Shown piece by piece: positions 26,960 through 35,931 of a stretch of DNA of 64,000 bases. Position 1 is the first letter of the stretch. Each line of letters opens with the position of its first letter. Position numbers and translations under genes: made by a program. This DNA is from Paracoccaceae bacterium. Its GTDB lineage: Bacteria > Pseudomonadota > Alphaproteobacteria > Rhodobacterales > Rhodobacteraceae. The stretch is from positions 1 to 64,000 of the forward strand of contig JABSSD010000008.1 of the NCBI GenBank assembly GCA_013214575.1, given 5' to 3'. The notes below the pieces were generated by a model. The model was not told where the DNA came from. It made no database searches and saw only the letters and a program-made list of their open reading frames with translations.

Positions 26960-27823
26960 TTATTGCCGTCGCAGCCACTGAACAAACTTCCGCGCTGAAG
27001 GTCGCAGTACACCGGGCCGGGTCACAATATGATAACCGCGATTGTCAGCTTCGCAGAACAATTCGACCAAACGCCCTGATTTCAGATCATCCTCTACAAA
27101 GTGGCGCACCGTCACCACCACGCCCTGCCCTGACCGCACACCGTCAAGCAATAGGTTTCCCGGCACCTGCACCCGGCTGGCAAGTTTTGACGGCTGCACC
27201 CCATAGGCCTCGGCCCAATTGGTGGATTCCGTCGTGCCCAGCTCATCCAGCCAGGGGTAATTCGCCAATTCAGCTGGGGTAATTTTACCCTTTGTCTTTA
27301 ACAGTCCTGGCGCCGCAACGATGACCATCGGAGAGGCAAGCAACATTTCCACCGCATGCCCAGGCCAGTCACCTTGGCCATAGCGAATGGCCAAATCAAT
27401 TCCGCCGGGTTTCAGGGTCACCAGTTCGGGCGATGGATCCAGCATCAGATTAATCTCGGGATGCAACGCCCGGAACCCCGGCAAACGTGGCATCAACCAG
27501 GACGCGGCAAAAGACGAGGTGCAGGAGATATGCAGCGGTCGGTTGGCATCTGCGCCTTTCAAATCCTGAACGGCAGCCCCTATGGCGCCAAATCCCAGGT
27601 CCAATGCACGGGCCAGCTGGTCGCCCTCGACTGTCAAAGACAGCGCCCGGCCGGACCGATCCAACAACGAGACACCCAAGTGCGCCTCTAACGCACGCAG
27701 GTGTTGGCTGATCGCAGCATGGCTTACATTTAACGCAGCACCAGCAAGCGTGACATTTCCGGACTGTGCAAAGGCCGAGAAGGCCCTGAGTGCGGCCAAA
27801 GGCGGAAGATCAAGCCAGTCCAT
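26960..27823 (-). CDS. LysR-type transcriptional regulator (GcvA-like)
   Basis: A 287-residue LysR-type protein with an N-terminal winged helix (LAALRAFSAFAQSGNVTLAG, SHAAISQHLRALEAHLG) and a substrate-binding domain containing SFAASWLMPRLPGF and DLAIRYGQGDWPG, features of the GcvA subgroup. The ATG at 27823 is used; 27835 would add four residues. A small open frame begins 100 bases away on the other strand and could be a target. The effector is unknown. Confidence 0.9.
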   Translation of the reverse strand: MDWLDLPPLAALRAFSAFAQSGNVTLAGAALNVSHAAISQHLRALEAHLGVSLLDRSGRALSLTVEGDQLARALDLGFGAIGAAVQDLKGADANRPLHISCTSSFAASWLMPRLPGFRALHPEINLMLDPSPELVTLKPGGIDLAIRYGQGDWPGHAVEMLLASPMVIVAAPGLLKTKGKITPAELANYPWLDELGTTESTNWAEAYGVQPSKLASRVQVPGNLLLDGVRSGQGVVVTVRHFVEDDLKSGRLVELFCEADNRGYHIVTRPGVLRPSARKFVQWLRRQ

Positions 27824-27923
27824 CTGTAAGCACACCTTACATTACAACATCCATATTGAGTCGCATAACCTGTCCTTTTTGGCAATAGTGGAGTCACGAC
27901 AACCTACATTTGAGGATAGTGAA

Positions 27924-28073
27924 ATGTTGAACATCTATGCCCACAGTATACTCGCAGCCACCAGATTAGAGCGCCACAGAATCAAAGACATACAGGGGAA
28001 AGGGACGGCCTCTAAGAGCCGCCGAAGGTGGTGGCGTCAGCCTCCGAAATCTAACGACCTGTCAGATCTTTGA
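27924..28073 (+). CDS. Putative small basic protein divergent from the LysR gene
   Basis: A 49-residue frame starting MLNIYAHSILAATRLERHRI and ending SNDLSDL, with GAGGATAGTGAA before the ATG. It is strongly basic in the middle (SKSRRRWWRQ). It is divergent from the LysR gene, a layout often used for regulator-target pairs. It overlaps by 23 bases a second small frame on the other strand, and at most one of them may be real. No family recognised. Confidence 0.35.
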   Translation: MLNIYAHSILAATRLERHRIKDIQGKGTASKSRRRWWRQPPKSNDLSDL

Positions 28074-28182
28074 GTGTCAGAAGCAGATGTCCCAATTGCT
28101 CGGCACGGCAGAGACTGAGATTGATAAAGAAGCGTCGGCGCTCCAGGAAACGCGCGAACAGATCGGAGAACCGACGCTTCAT
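28051..28182 (-). CDS. Putative small protein, minus strand
   Basis: A 43-residue frame starting MKRRFSDLFARFLERRRFFI and ending LLLTLKDLTGR, with CAGGG just before the ATG. It looks like an amphipathic, basic helix. A ten-base inverted repeat (28129-28138 with 28171-28180) falls inside it because its first and fifteenth to seventeenth codons are mirror-like. The function is unknown and the call is weak. Confidence 0.3.
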   Translation of the reverse strand: MKRRFSDLFARFLERRRFFINLSLCRAEQLGHLLLTLKDLTGR

Positions 28183-28384
28183 CCCTGGCCGCTTGCACGC
28201 AAACGAAAGGGATAGTCTGACAATCAACGCCCCGCCACGAGGTTTGCGAACCGTTGATTGCCGTTGACGATGTTAAATCACCAATGCCTCTCTGCCGGTT
28301 TGATCCCGATCAACAAGCCGACAAAATTTGACCCGCTGCACGCAGAAACTACCCTCATCAGGAACAACCGACGGGGACAGCGGC

Positions 28385-29059
28385 ATGGAGAAGCAGAACA
28401 GGGAACGCAAAACCCTGACAGACAGTGAAATCGGTGCCATCGCACACTTGTATCGCAGCGAGGCCTACCGGAGCACCATCTGGCGCACCCGTCTGGATAC
28501 CACCACAAACTGGGCGGTTGTCACCCTGGGCGTGGCGCTGTCGATCACCTTCTCCTCGCCCGAGGCATCGCCGCTGCCGTTGATTCTGGTCGGCATTCTG
28601 ATCATCTTCTTTCTGCTGCTCGAAGCCCGTCGTTATCGCTACTTTAGCGTCTTTCGGGCCCGAGCCCGCTGGCTGGAACAACATTTCTACGCCCCCATGC
28701 TGGAGGATGGCGACCTGCACATGGAGGAAAACTGGCAAAAAGTGCTGGCGGATGACTATACCCAGCCAAGATACCATGTGGGATATTGGACAGCGGTGGG
28801 TCGGCGGATCCGGCGCAACTACCTGTGGATTCTATTGATCCAAACACTTGCCTACGCCGGCAAGCTGATCGTACACCCGACGCCGGTCACCTCCCTTCAA
28901 CAGGTCATGACACGGGCCGATGTTGGCCCGCTCCCCGGCGAAGCGGTGATCGCAATCGGTCTGATATACATTGTGAGCTGGAGCGGAATTGCCCTGTGGA
29001 GCGAGTTGAGCAGCGCCAGGCGCGCCAAGGCACGCGGCTCCAAGACGGCGATGGGATAA
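28385..29059 (+). CDS. DUF2270 domain membrane protein
   Basis: A 224-residue protein starting MEKQNRERKTLTDSEIGAIA with two helices at about residues 45-85 (WAVVTLGVALSITF, LILVGILIIFFLLLEARRYRY) and one or two near the end. EARRYRYFSVFRARARWLE is the DUF2270 signature I recognise. The function is unknown. It is a single gene ending at a strong terminator shared with ccoP. Confidence 0.75.
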   Translation: MEKQNRERKTLTDSEIGAIAHLYRSEAYRSTIWRTRLDTTTNWAVVTLGVALSITFSSPEASPLPLILVGILIIFFLLLEARRYRYFSVFRARARWLEQHFYAPMLEDGDLHMEENWQKVLADDYTQPRYHVGYWTAVGRRIRRNYLWILLIQTLAYAGKLIVHPTPVTSLQQVMTRADVGPLPGEAVIAIGLIYIVSWSGIALWSELSSARRAKARGSKTAMG

Positions 29060-29073
29060 CCGGCCCAAACGCA

Positions 29074-29104
29074 AAACGCAGCACCCTGCGGCGCTGCGTT
29101 TATT
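29074..29104. terminator. Hairpin between DUF2270 gene and ccoP
   Basis: Stem AAACGCAGC (29074-29082) pairs with GCTGCGTTT (29093-29101), followed by ATT. It lies 15 bases after the DUF2270 stop and 47 bases beyond the ccoP stop on the other strand, so it may serve both. Confidence 0.75.
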
Positions 29105-29150
29105 GGAGACCCGGCTATCGCCGAATACTCATATCAGTGACGACAGCGAC

Positions 29151-30020
29151 TTATTCGCCACCGCCCAACTGATGCACATAGGCGGTAACCGCACGGATCT
29201 GCCATTCAGTCAACCGGGTGTTCCAGGCCGGCATGACGCCATAACGGGCGTTGCTCACCGTTTCTGTCAGCGTCGCGTAATCGCCGCCATAGAGCCAGAT
29301 CGCATCGGCCAGATTGGGCGCCCCCTGTTCCCGGTCTCCGGTGCCGTCTTTGGCATGGCACGACGAGCAATTGTCCTCAAAAACAACCGCACCAGCGGCC
29401 ACTTTTTCGACATCTTGAGCGTCACCGGATAGCGACATCACATAGTTCACCACCTGGTCGATCTCAGCCGGCTCCAGCAGTTCGTCCCGACCAAAGGCAG
29501 GCATCTCGGAATAGCGCGCATCGTCGCTGTCCTCGTTGCGGATACCATGGGTGACGGTGGTGTGGATGGCCGCCATGTCGCCGCCCCACAGCCAGTCGTC
29601 GTCCAGCAGGTTAGGATAGCCCTTGGCGCCAGCCGCCCCCGCGCCGTGACACTGGACACACCAGGTCTTGAACACAGCATTACCAGCGGATGCCGCATAG
29701 GTGTTCAGCTCAGCGTCACTGGTGATCGCAGTCAACTCGACCGAGGCCAGCTTGGCGTTGATGGCGGCGTTGCCCTCTTCCACTGCGGCAATCTCATTCG
29801 CCACATCAGCGCGGGTTGACCAGCCCAGCACCCCGGTTGTGGCCTGATTGATCATCGGCCAGGCCGGATAGGCAATGGTATAGCCAATGGCCCAGATGAT
29901 GCAGAGATAGAGCGTCCACAACCACCAGCGTGGCATCGGATTGTCGAACTCCTCGATTCCGTCCCACACGTGACCGGTGGTGTCTGGATCGTCCTCGAAC
30001 TTCTTCGATTCTTTGCTCAT
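29151..30020 (-). CDS. ccoP: cbb3-type cytochrome c oxidase subunit III (diheme cytochrome c)
   Basis: A 289-residue protein with an N-terminal membrane helix ([20 protein letters not shown], residues about 33-55) and two periplasmic cytochrome c domains with CVQCH and CSSCH heme sites. CcoP passes electrons from soluble or anchored cytochrome c to CcoO/CcoN. Its start overlaps the ccoQ stop (30017-30020). Last gene of ccoNOQP. Confidence 0.96.
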   Translation of the reverse strand: MSKESKKFEDDPDTTGHVWDGIEEFDNPMPRWWLWTLYLCIIWAIGYTIAYPAWPMINQATTGVLGWSTRADVANEIAAVEEGNAAINAKLASVELTAITSDAELNTYAASAGNAVFKTWCVQCHGAGAAGAKGYPNLLDDDWLWGGDMAAIHTTVTHGIRNEDSDDARYSEMPAFGRDELLEPAEIDQVVNYVMSLSGDAQDVEKVAAGAVVFEDNCSSCHAKDGTGDREQGAPNLADAIWLYGGDYATLTETVSNARYGVMPAWNTRLTEWQIRAVTAYVHQLGGGE

Positions 30021-30229
30021 GTCCTCACCTCCTTGGATGCGGCAGATTTGTCGGCGCCCATTTCGGGCGCAGGGGCGTCAACGTGACGAAACGGGATGTT
30101 GGCAACGTCATCGTATATTTTGGTGCTGCCGGGGCGGAAGGCCCAAAAGATGACAACGACAAAAACAACAACCATAAACAGCAACATCCAGCTGTCGGCA
30201 AATTCCCTCAGGAAAGTATAGAAATCCAT
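30017..30229 (-). CDS. ccoQ: cbb3-type cytochrome c oxidase subunit IV
   Basis: A 70-residue protein starting [20 protein letters not shown] with one membrane helix and FWAFRPGS, the CcoQ signature. It stabilises the oxidase and in Rhodobacter is linked to redox signalling. It lies 11 bases after ccoO and overlaps ccoP by four bases. Confidence 0.93.
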   Translation of the reverse strand: MDFYTFLREFADSWMLLFMVVVFVVVIFWAFRPGSTKIYDDVANIPFRHVDAPAPEMGADKSAASKEVRT

Positions 30230-30240
30230 CTGTGCCTCCC

Positions 30241-30969
30241 CTAGCGGCTGGCGTCAGGCGTAAAGGTCGAGAAATCAACCAGCGTGCCCAACATCTGCAA
30301 ATACGCCACCAGCGCATCCATTTCGGTCAGTTCAGCCTGACCGTCAAAATTCCGCACCGTGACCTTGTCGCCATAGCGCTCCAGCAGACCGTCGTAATCG
30401 CTGTCCGGATCAGCCTGAGCCTTAAAGTCGGCCTGCGCACTGGCAATCATATCCTCCGTGTACGGCACGCCGACAAAGGCGTTTGTGGCAATAAGGTCCG
30501 CCACATATTTGCCGTCGATCACAGTGCGTTCCAGGAAGCTGTATTTTGGCATCACCGATTCCGGCACCACCGATTGCGGATCGCTCAGGTGGTCAACGTG
30601 CCACTCGTCCGAATAGCGACCACCAACCCGCGCCAGATCGGGGCCCGTCCGTTTAGACCCCCACTGGTGCGGATGGTCATATTTGGACTCTGCCGCCAGC
30701 GAGTAGTGACCATAACGTTCCACCTCATCGCGCAGCGGCCGGATCATCTGGCTGTGGCAGAGATAGCACCCTTCACGCACATAGACGTCCCGGCCGGTCA
30801 GCTCCAGCGGAGTGTAGGGGCGCATGCCCTCTACATCTTCGATGGTGTTTTCCAGCCAGAACAGCGGCGCGATTTGCACCAGACCGCCAATGGACACAAC
30901 CAGCAAGCTGCATACCAGCAACAGGGTTGCGTTGGTCTCGAGGACCTTGTGTTTGTCGAGAAATGACAT
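30241..30969 (-). CDS. ccoO: cbb3-type cytochrome c oxidase subunit II (monoheme cytochrome c)
   Basis: A 242-residue protein with an N-terminal anchor ([20 protein letters not shown]) and one heme c site, [29 protein letters not shown] is also typical of CcoO. It transfers electrons to the CcoN heme b. It is 14 bases downstream of ccoN. Confidence 0.96.
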   Translation of the reverse strand: MSFLDKHKVLETNATLLLVCSLLVVSIGGLVQIAPLFWLENTIEDVEGMRPYTPLELTGRDVYVREGCYLCHSQMIRPLRDEVERYGHYSLAAESKYDHPHQWGSKRTGPDLARVGGRYSDEWHVDHLSDPQSVVPESVMPKYSFLERTVIDGKYVADLIATNAFVGVPYTEDMIASAQADFKAQADPDSDYDGLLERYGDKVTVRNFDGQAELTEMDALVAYLQMLGTLVDFSTFTPDASR

Positions 30970-30983
30970 TGCTACTGCCCTCC

Positions 30984-32594
30984 TTATTCAGCTGGAACCG
31001 CGACGGTAAGGCTGGCCTCTTTGGCCGGCGCCCGACGAACGGTCATCCACAGATTGTAACACATGACCAGGGCACCCGAGAGGAACAACACGCCACCCAG
31101 TCCACGCACGATGTTCATTGGCTTCTTGGCGGCGACGGTATCGGCAAACGAGTTCACCAGGAAACCGTTGGCATCGACTTCACGCCACATCAGGCCTTCC
31201 ATGATACCGGTCACCCACATCGACGAGGCGTAAAGAACGATCCCGATGGTGGCGAGCCAGAAGTGCCAGGACACAAGTGTCAGTGAGTACAGACGCTCGC
31301 GCTTCCACAGCACCGGCACCAGGAAATACAGCGCCCCAAAGGTGATCATGCCGTTCCAACCCAAAGCCCCCGAATGCACGTGGCCAATGGTCCAGTCGGT
31401 GTAATGCGACAGCGCGTTGACCGCGCGGATCGACATCATCGGACCCTCAAAAGTGGACATGCCGTAAAAGCCAAGCGAGATCACCATCATCCGGATCACC
31501 GGATCGGTGCGCAGCTTGTCCCAGGCACCGGACAGCGTCATCAGACCGTTGATCATACCGCCCCAGGACGGCATCCACAGAACGATTGAGAACACCATGC
31601 CAAGCGTTGTCGCCCAGTCGGGCAGCGCGGTATAGTGCAAATGGTGCGGACCAGCCCAGATATACAGGAAGATCAGCGACCAGAAGTGGATGATCGACAG
31701 TTTGTAGCTGAACACCGGACGTTCGGCCTGCTTGGGAATGAAATAGTACATCATGCCCAGGAAACCGGCGGTCAGGAAAAAGCCAACCGCATTGTGGCCA
31801 TACCACCACTGCACCATGGCATCCTGCACGCCCGAGAACACCTGAACCGATTTGGAGCCCCAGATCGACACCGGGATCGACAGGTTATTGACCACATGCA
31901 GCAAGGCAATGGTGATGATAAAGGACAAATAGAACCAGTTGGCCACATAGATGTGCGGTTCTTTGCGCTTGATCAACGTTCCCATGAACACAGCAAGGTA
32001 GGCAAGCCAGACAACGGTCAGCCAAAGATCAACATACCATTCCGGCTCAGCGTATTCTTTCGACTGAGTCGCACCCAGCAAATAGCCAGTCGCCGCCAGC
32101 ACGATGAACAATTGATAACCCCAGAACACAAACCAGGCCAGGTTGCCGCCCCAAAGACGCGCGGCACAGGTCCGTTGCACCACATAAAACGAGGTGGCGA
32201 TCAAGGCATTGCCACAAAAGGCAAAGATCACCGCCGAGGTGTGTATCGGCCGCAGGCGGCCAAAGTTGGCATAGCCTTCGGCCCAATCAAAGTTCAGTGC
32301 CGGAAAGGCCAGCTGAAAGGCGATGAGGACACCGACCAGAAAACCAACAATCCCCCAAAAGGCTGTGGCGATCACGCCTGCGCGCACAACACTGTCGAAA
32401 TATTCATTGGCCAGTGACCCAACCGCGACCTGCGGCTCGTCAGTGTTACGAAGAACGTGGATAAATAGCCCGGCTGCAACAACCATAATAATGATCGCGT
32501 GCACCAAGTAAGCTATATCCCGCGCATAATTGGTCGCAAGCATCGCAAAAAGCACAACCAGACCAAGCGCTATTAGCTTGATATAATTAGACAT
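30984..32594 (-). CDS. ccoN: cbb3-type cytochrome c oxidase subunit I
   Basis: The 536-residue catalytic subunit of the high-affinity terminal oxidase, with about 12 membrane helices. The heme b and b3-CuB ligand regions are visible: [35 protein letters not shown] and [14 protein letters not shown], plus [12 protein letters not shown] near the end. It reduces O2 at low oxygen. First gene of ccoNOQP, with a perfect FNR box 94 bases upstream. Confidence 0.97.
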   Translation of the reverse strand: MSNYIKLIALGLVVLFAMLATNYARDIAYLVHAIIIMVVAAGLFIHVLRNTDEPQVAVGSLANEYFDSVVRAGVIATAFWGIVGFLVGVLIAFQLAFPALNFDWAEGYANFGRLRPIHTSAVIFAFCGNALIATSFYVVQRTCAARLWGGNLAWFVFWGYQLFIVLAATGYLLGATQSKEYAEPEWYVDLWLTVVWLAYLAVFMGTLIKRKEPHIYVANWFYLSFIITIALLHVVNNLSIPVSIWGSKSVQVFSGVQDAMVQWWYGHNAVGFFLTAGFLGMMYYFIPKQAERPVFSYKLSIIHFWSLIFLYIWAGPHHLHYTALPDWATTLGMVFSIVLWMPSWGGMINGLMTLSGAWDKLRTDPVIRMMVISLGFYGMSTFEGPMMSIRAVNALSHYTDWTIGHVHSGALGWNGMITFGALYFLVPVLWKRERLYSLTLVSWHFWLATIGIVLYASSMWVTGIMEGLMWREVDANGFLVNSFADTVAAKKPMNIVRGLGGVLFLSGALVMCYNLWMTVRRAPAKEASLTVAVPAE

Positions 32595-32687
32595 ATTATG
32601 TCCCTTTATCTTGCCCCGCGCGATTCTTTCGCCGCGCCAGACGGATTTAGACTAAGTGCTTGATGCAAAATGAAAGCACCCGCTGCT

Positions 32688-32701
32688 TTGATCTACATCA
32701 A
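32688..32701. promoter_or_regulatory. FNR-type box between ccoNOQP and the universal stress gene
   Basis: TTGAT-CTAC-ATCAA is a perfect match to the FNR consensus. It lies midway between the divergent ccoN and usp starts and could control both. Confidence 0.85.
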
Positions 32702-32792
32702 GACATATTGTGATGATCTATGTGTAGCCTTTGCTCAGAAAGCAATTCGTGCGGCCACATTTCTGGTCACTTGCACTGCACATGAGGTAGAA

Positions 32793-33632
32793 ATGTCCTA
32801 TAAATCGTTGCTTACCGTCCTGACCGCGACCAAAACCGCAAAAACACCGCTGGCGCAGCTGACGGCTCTGGCCGATCACTTTGGCGGCCACGCCGAGGCC
32901 CTTTGCCTAGGCGTCGACCGAACTCAAACCGGCTATTACTATGCCGGTGCCAATGCCATGGTGCTGCAGGAATCGCTGGCGCGCGCCAAGGAAGAAGCCA
33001 CCAACATACAAAACCACGCAGAATCGGTATTGGCAAAATCCGGGGTGATGTGGTCGGCGGAATCGGGCGTCGCACAGATCGCCGATCTGGGTCGCCACGT
33101 GGCACAGCGGGCGCGGTTCTCGGATCTGGTGATTCTGGGAAAACCCTATGGCCGCGACCGCGACGTCGAAGCGGAACCCATTGTCGAGGCGGCCTTGTTT
33201 GAGGGCCACGCCCCGGTGCTTGTGGTGCCCGATAAGGCCAGCATAATGGCACAGCCAAAGACCGTCATGGTGGCCTGGAACGAAAGCGTCGAGGCCCTGA
33301 CAGCGATCCGCAAGGCCTTGCCGTTCCTGATCAAAGCAGACTTGGTTCGGGTGGTGGTGATTGCCCCCCCTCCGCACGGGCCAGAGCGATCAGATCCAGG
33401 TGGCATGCTCAGCCAGATGCTGGCGCGGCACGGGGTCACCTGCGAAATTGATGTGCTCAGCAAATCCATGAGCCGGGTGTCTGACATCCTGAACCGCCAT
33501 GCCGTCGACACCGATTCGGACATGATTGTGATGGGGGCCTACGGCCATTCACGGTTCCGCGAAGCCATTCTTGGTGGCGCCACCCGCAATATGCTGGAAC
33601 AGGCCATGGTTCCTGTTTTCATGGCCCACTGA
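32793..33632 (+). CDS. Universal stress protein with tandem UspA domains
   Basis: A 279-residue protein with two Usp units of about 140 residues. The first ends ADLVILGKPYGRD...VLVVPDK, the second ends MIVMGAYGHSRFREAILGG and ATRNMLEQAMVPVFM, the ATP-binding G-2x-G-9x-G(S/T) type. Usp proteins of this kind often respond to low oxygen. GAGGTAGAA precedes the ATG at 32793; the open frame further left overlaps the FNR box region and is rejected. The divergent partner is ccoN, and the shared box suggests FnrL control. Confidence 0.9.
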   Translation: MSYKSLLTVLTATKTAKTPLAQLTALADHFGGHAEALCLGVDRTQTGYYYAGANAMVLQESLARAKEEATNIQNHAESVLAKSGVMWSAESGVAQIADLGRHVAQRARFSDLVILGKPYGRDRDVEAEPIVEAALFEGHAPVLVVPDKASIMAQPKTVMVAWNESVEALTAIRKALPFLIKADLVRVVVIAPPPHGPERSDPGGMLSQMLARHGVTCEIDVLSKSMSRVSDILNRHAVDTDSDMIVMGAYGHSRFREAILGGATRNMLEQAMVPVFMAH

Positions 33633-33640
33633 CGGCCTGG

Positions 33641-33667
33641 TGTAGGGTGCGTGCTTGCACGCACCCC
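33641..33667 (+). repeat. REP hairpin between usp and fnrL
   Basis: TGTAGG followed by the stem GGTGCGTGC-TT-GCACGCACC (33646-33665). It belongs to the same family as the pair around the RAYT gene. It sits between convergent genes, 13 bases after the usp stop, and could act as a terminator. Confidence 0.8.
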
Positions 33668-33686
33668 TAGCCGAAAACGGGCAGGT

Positions 33687-34427
33687 CTAGCCTATAAAAC
33701 CACCATCACTGTCGTCACCGGCTTCTTCCAGCAGGCGGCCCATACTGGGCACCGTAATATGACGTTTGCCCTCGAGCTTGATCACCCCGTCACGCTTAAG
33801 CGCCGACATCTGGCGACTGACGGTTTCCAGGGTCAGCCCCAAATAGTCGGCCATTGCCTCCCGCGTGAGCGGCAGATCAAACACCACATTCTCTCCCAGG
33901 CCAGTGGACTGGAGTGAAGCATCACGGCGCACAATGATCGACAGCAGGCTGGCGATTTTCTCACGCGCCGTTTTACGGCCCAATACCAACATCCACTCCC
34001 GCGCGGCATCCAGCTCATCCAGGGTCATCACCAGCAACCGCTGCGCAATATGCGGGGTGCGTTCCATCAAGTCCTCAAAGGGTTTCTTGCGAAAGCAGCA
34101 CATCACCACATTGGTGGTCGCAACCACATTATACGCCGCACCATCGCGCCCTGGGCGACCGACAAAATCGCTGGGAAGAAGCAGGCCAACCATCTGGGTG
34201 CGCCCGTCCTCCATCGTCTGTGTCAGAGTTGCGACTCCCGACACCACCGAGCCGACAAAGCCCATAATGTCGCCGGCCCAAATCACGGTCTGGCCCGCCT
34301 CATAGGTTCGGTAGTATTTGATGGCGTCCAGCTCCACCAGTTCATCGGCGTTGCAACGGGCGCAAACGGCGCGATGACGGATCGGGCAACTGTTGCAGTT
34401 GACTGAGTTTATATTCGGGGTGTTCAT
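33687..34427 (-). CDS. fnrL: Crp/Fnr family oxygen-responsive regulator FnrL
   Basis: The 246-residue product starts MNTPNINSVNCNSC and has CNSC and CARC near the N-terminus plus a CC pair near residue 109, enough cysteines for an oxygen-labile 4Fe-4S cluster. The C-terminal helix-turn-helix LETVSRQMSALKRDG has the Glu-x2-Ser-Arg pattern that reads TTGAT half-sites. It activates microaerobic and anaerobic genes. The ATG at 34427 is preferred to a TTG at 34439. An FNR box lies 13 bases before the start, which suggests autoregulation. Confidence 0.95.
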   Translation of the reverse strand: MNTPNINSVNCNSCPIRHRAVCARCNADELVELDAIKYYRTYEAGQTVIWAGDIMGFVGSVVSGVATLTQTMEDGRTQMVGLLLPSDFVGRPGRDGAAYNVVATTNVVMCCFRKKPFEDLMERTPHIAQRLLVMTLDELDAAREWMLVLGRKTAREKIASLLSIIVRRDASLQSTGLGENVVFDLPLTREAMADYLGLTLETVSRQMSALKRDGVIKLEGKRHITVPSMGRLLEEAGDDSDGGFIG

Positions 34428-34439
34428 CAGTAGTCCCAA

Positions 34440-34453
34440 TTGATCTGGGTCAA
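34440..34453. promoter_or_regulatory. FNR-type box between fnrL and hemN
   Basis: TTGAT-CTGG-GTCAA differs by one base from consensus. Its centre (34446.5) lies 42 bases before the hemN start codon and only about 20 before the fnrL start. It is therefore well placed to activate hemN and may block fnrL. Confidence 0.85.
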
Positions 34454-34476
34454 GGTTAGTCCTGTTAGACTTGCTC

Positions 34477-34482
34477 TATATT
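34477..34482 (+). promoter_or_regulatory. Candidate -10 element of hemN (leaderless transcript predicted)
   Basis: TATATT lies seven bases before the hemN ATG. With the FNR box centred 41.5 bases upstream, as in class II FNR promoters, transcription would begin at or within a base of the start codon. No ribosome binding site is seen between them. Confidence 0.5.
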
Positions 34483-34488
34483 AGCCAA

Positions 34489-35847
34489 ATGACTCAGCAA
34501 TCACAATTGGCCAAGCTCGGTTTATTCGATGCCAAAGTGCCGCGCTACACCAGCTATCCAACAGCTCCTCAATTCCGGAATGACGTTACCCCGGAACGAT
34601 ATTCTGATTGGATTTCAAAGATCAAGCCGCACAGCTCGATCTCATTATACATCCATGTGCCGTTCTGCCGCAGGCTCTGTTGGTTCTGCGCCTGCCGAAC
34701 CCAGGGCACCCAAAGTGATTCTCCGGTGCGCGCCTATCTTGAGGTCCTGAAAGCCGAAATCAAAATGCTGGGACACATCCTGCCCGAAGGTGTGACCCTG
34801 TCGCGCCTGCATTGGGGCGGTGGCACCCCAACCCTGCTGACGCCGGACATGATGACCGATCTGGCCGGGGCCGTCGCCGAGATTGCCCCTTTTGCGCCCG
34901 ATGCTGAATTCTCGGTTGAGATCGATCCCAACGAGATTGACGAACCGCGCCTAGATGCGCTGGCCGCCGCAGGCATGAACCGTGCCTCGGTCGGGGTGCA
35001 GGATTTTGACCCCGAGATCCAACAGACCATTGGCCGCATTCAAAGCTACGAGCTCACCCGCGACGCCATCGAGATGATCCGCGCCCGTGGCATCCACAGT
35101 CTGAACGCCGATATTCTCTATGGGCTGCCGCATCAGACCAAAACCCGGATGGCCGAGAGCGTGCAAAAACTATTGTCTCTCAACCCCGACCGGGTGGCTC
35201 TTTATGGCTATGCCCATGTCCCCTGGATCGCCAAACGGCAGCAGATGATTCCCACCGATGCCCTGCCAACACCGCAAGAGCGGCTGCAACTCTATGAAAC
35301 CGCCCGCAAACTGTTCTTGGCGGATCAATATGCGGAAATCGGAATTGACCACTTTGCCACCCCGTCAGACGGCTTGACCACGGCGCAGACCCTGGGCCAG
35401 CTCAAGCGCAATTTCCAAGGCTACACCGATGATCAGTCCGAAGTTCTGATCGGTGTCGGGGCCTCGTCGATCTCGCGTTTCCCACAGGGCTATGCGCAGA
35501 ACGCGCCTGCAACCTCGGTGCATACCAAGGCGATCCGCTCGGGGTCGTTCTCTATCGCCCGGGGCCATGCGTTCCAGGGCGAGGATAAGTTGCGCGCCCG
35601 GCTGATTGAGGCGCTGATGTGCGATTTCCGCATCGACACGGATGAGATTGTCGCAAATTTCGACATCACCCCCACGGCGCTGCATCAGATGTTCACCGCA
35701 GTGGCCGAAAAGTTCCCGGGCGCGCTGCAAGTGCAGCCTGATGGGCTATATATCCCCGAGCCCTCGCGGCCTCTGACCCGGATGATTGCCCGTGGCTTTG
35801 ACGCCTATGATGACGCCAGTACTGCCAAGCACTCCTCAGCGATTTAA
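34489..35847 (+). CDS. hemN: Oxygen-independent coproporphyrinogen III oxidase
   Basis: A 452-residue radical SAM enzyme that converts coproporphyrinogen III to protoporphyrinogen IX without O2. The cluster site is FCRRLCWFCAC (Cys-x3-Cys-x2-Cys plus one more Cys). LHWGGGTPTLL, SVEIDPNEID and ASVGVQDFDPEIQ, typical of true HemN rather than HemW, follow. The PRYTSYPTAPQF leader also marks HemN. It is divergent from fnrL across an FNR box and ends at a strong terminator. Confidence 0.96.
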   Translation: MTQQSQLAKLGLFDAKVPRYTSYPTAPQFRNDVTPERYSDWISKIKPHSSISLYIHVPFCRRLCWFCACRTQGTQSDSPVRAYLEVLKAEIKMLGHILPEGVTLSRLHWGGGTPTLLTPDMMTDLAGAVAEIAPFAPDAEFSVEIDPNEIDEPRLDALAAAGMNRASVGVQDFDPEIQQTIGRIQSYELTRDAIEMIRARGIHSLNADILYGLPHQTKTRMAESVQKLLSLNPDRVALYGYAHVPWIAKRQQMIPTDALPTPQERLQLYETARKLFLADQYAEIGIDHFATPSDGLTTAQTLGQLKRNFQGYTDDQSEVLIGVGASSISRFPQGYAQNAPATSVHTKAIRSGSFSIARGHAFQGEDKLRARLIEALMCDFRIDTDEIVANFDITPTALHQMFTAVAEKFPGALQVQPDGLYIPEPSRPLTRMIARGFDAYDDASTAKHSSAI

Positions 35848-35868
35848 GAGAATTGCCTATAGCTCAAA

Positions 35869-35904
35869 CAGCACAGGCCCGGCGGCAACGTCGGGCCTGT
35901 GCTG
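35869..35904. terminator. Strong hairpin between hemN and the yejF-type gene
   Basis: CAGCACAGGCCC (35869-35880) pairs perfectly with GGGCCTGTGCTG (35893-35904). It lies between two convergent genes and is followed by short T runs on either side, so it likely serves both. Confidence 0.85.
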
Positions 35905-35931
35905 CATTTACCATCCAGAAAACCCAAGTGT

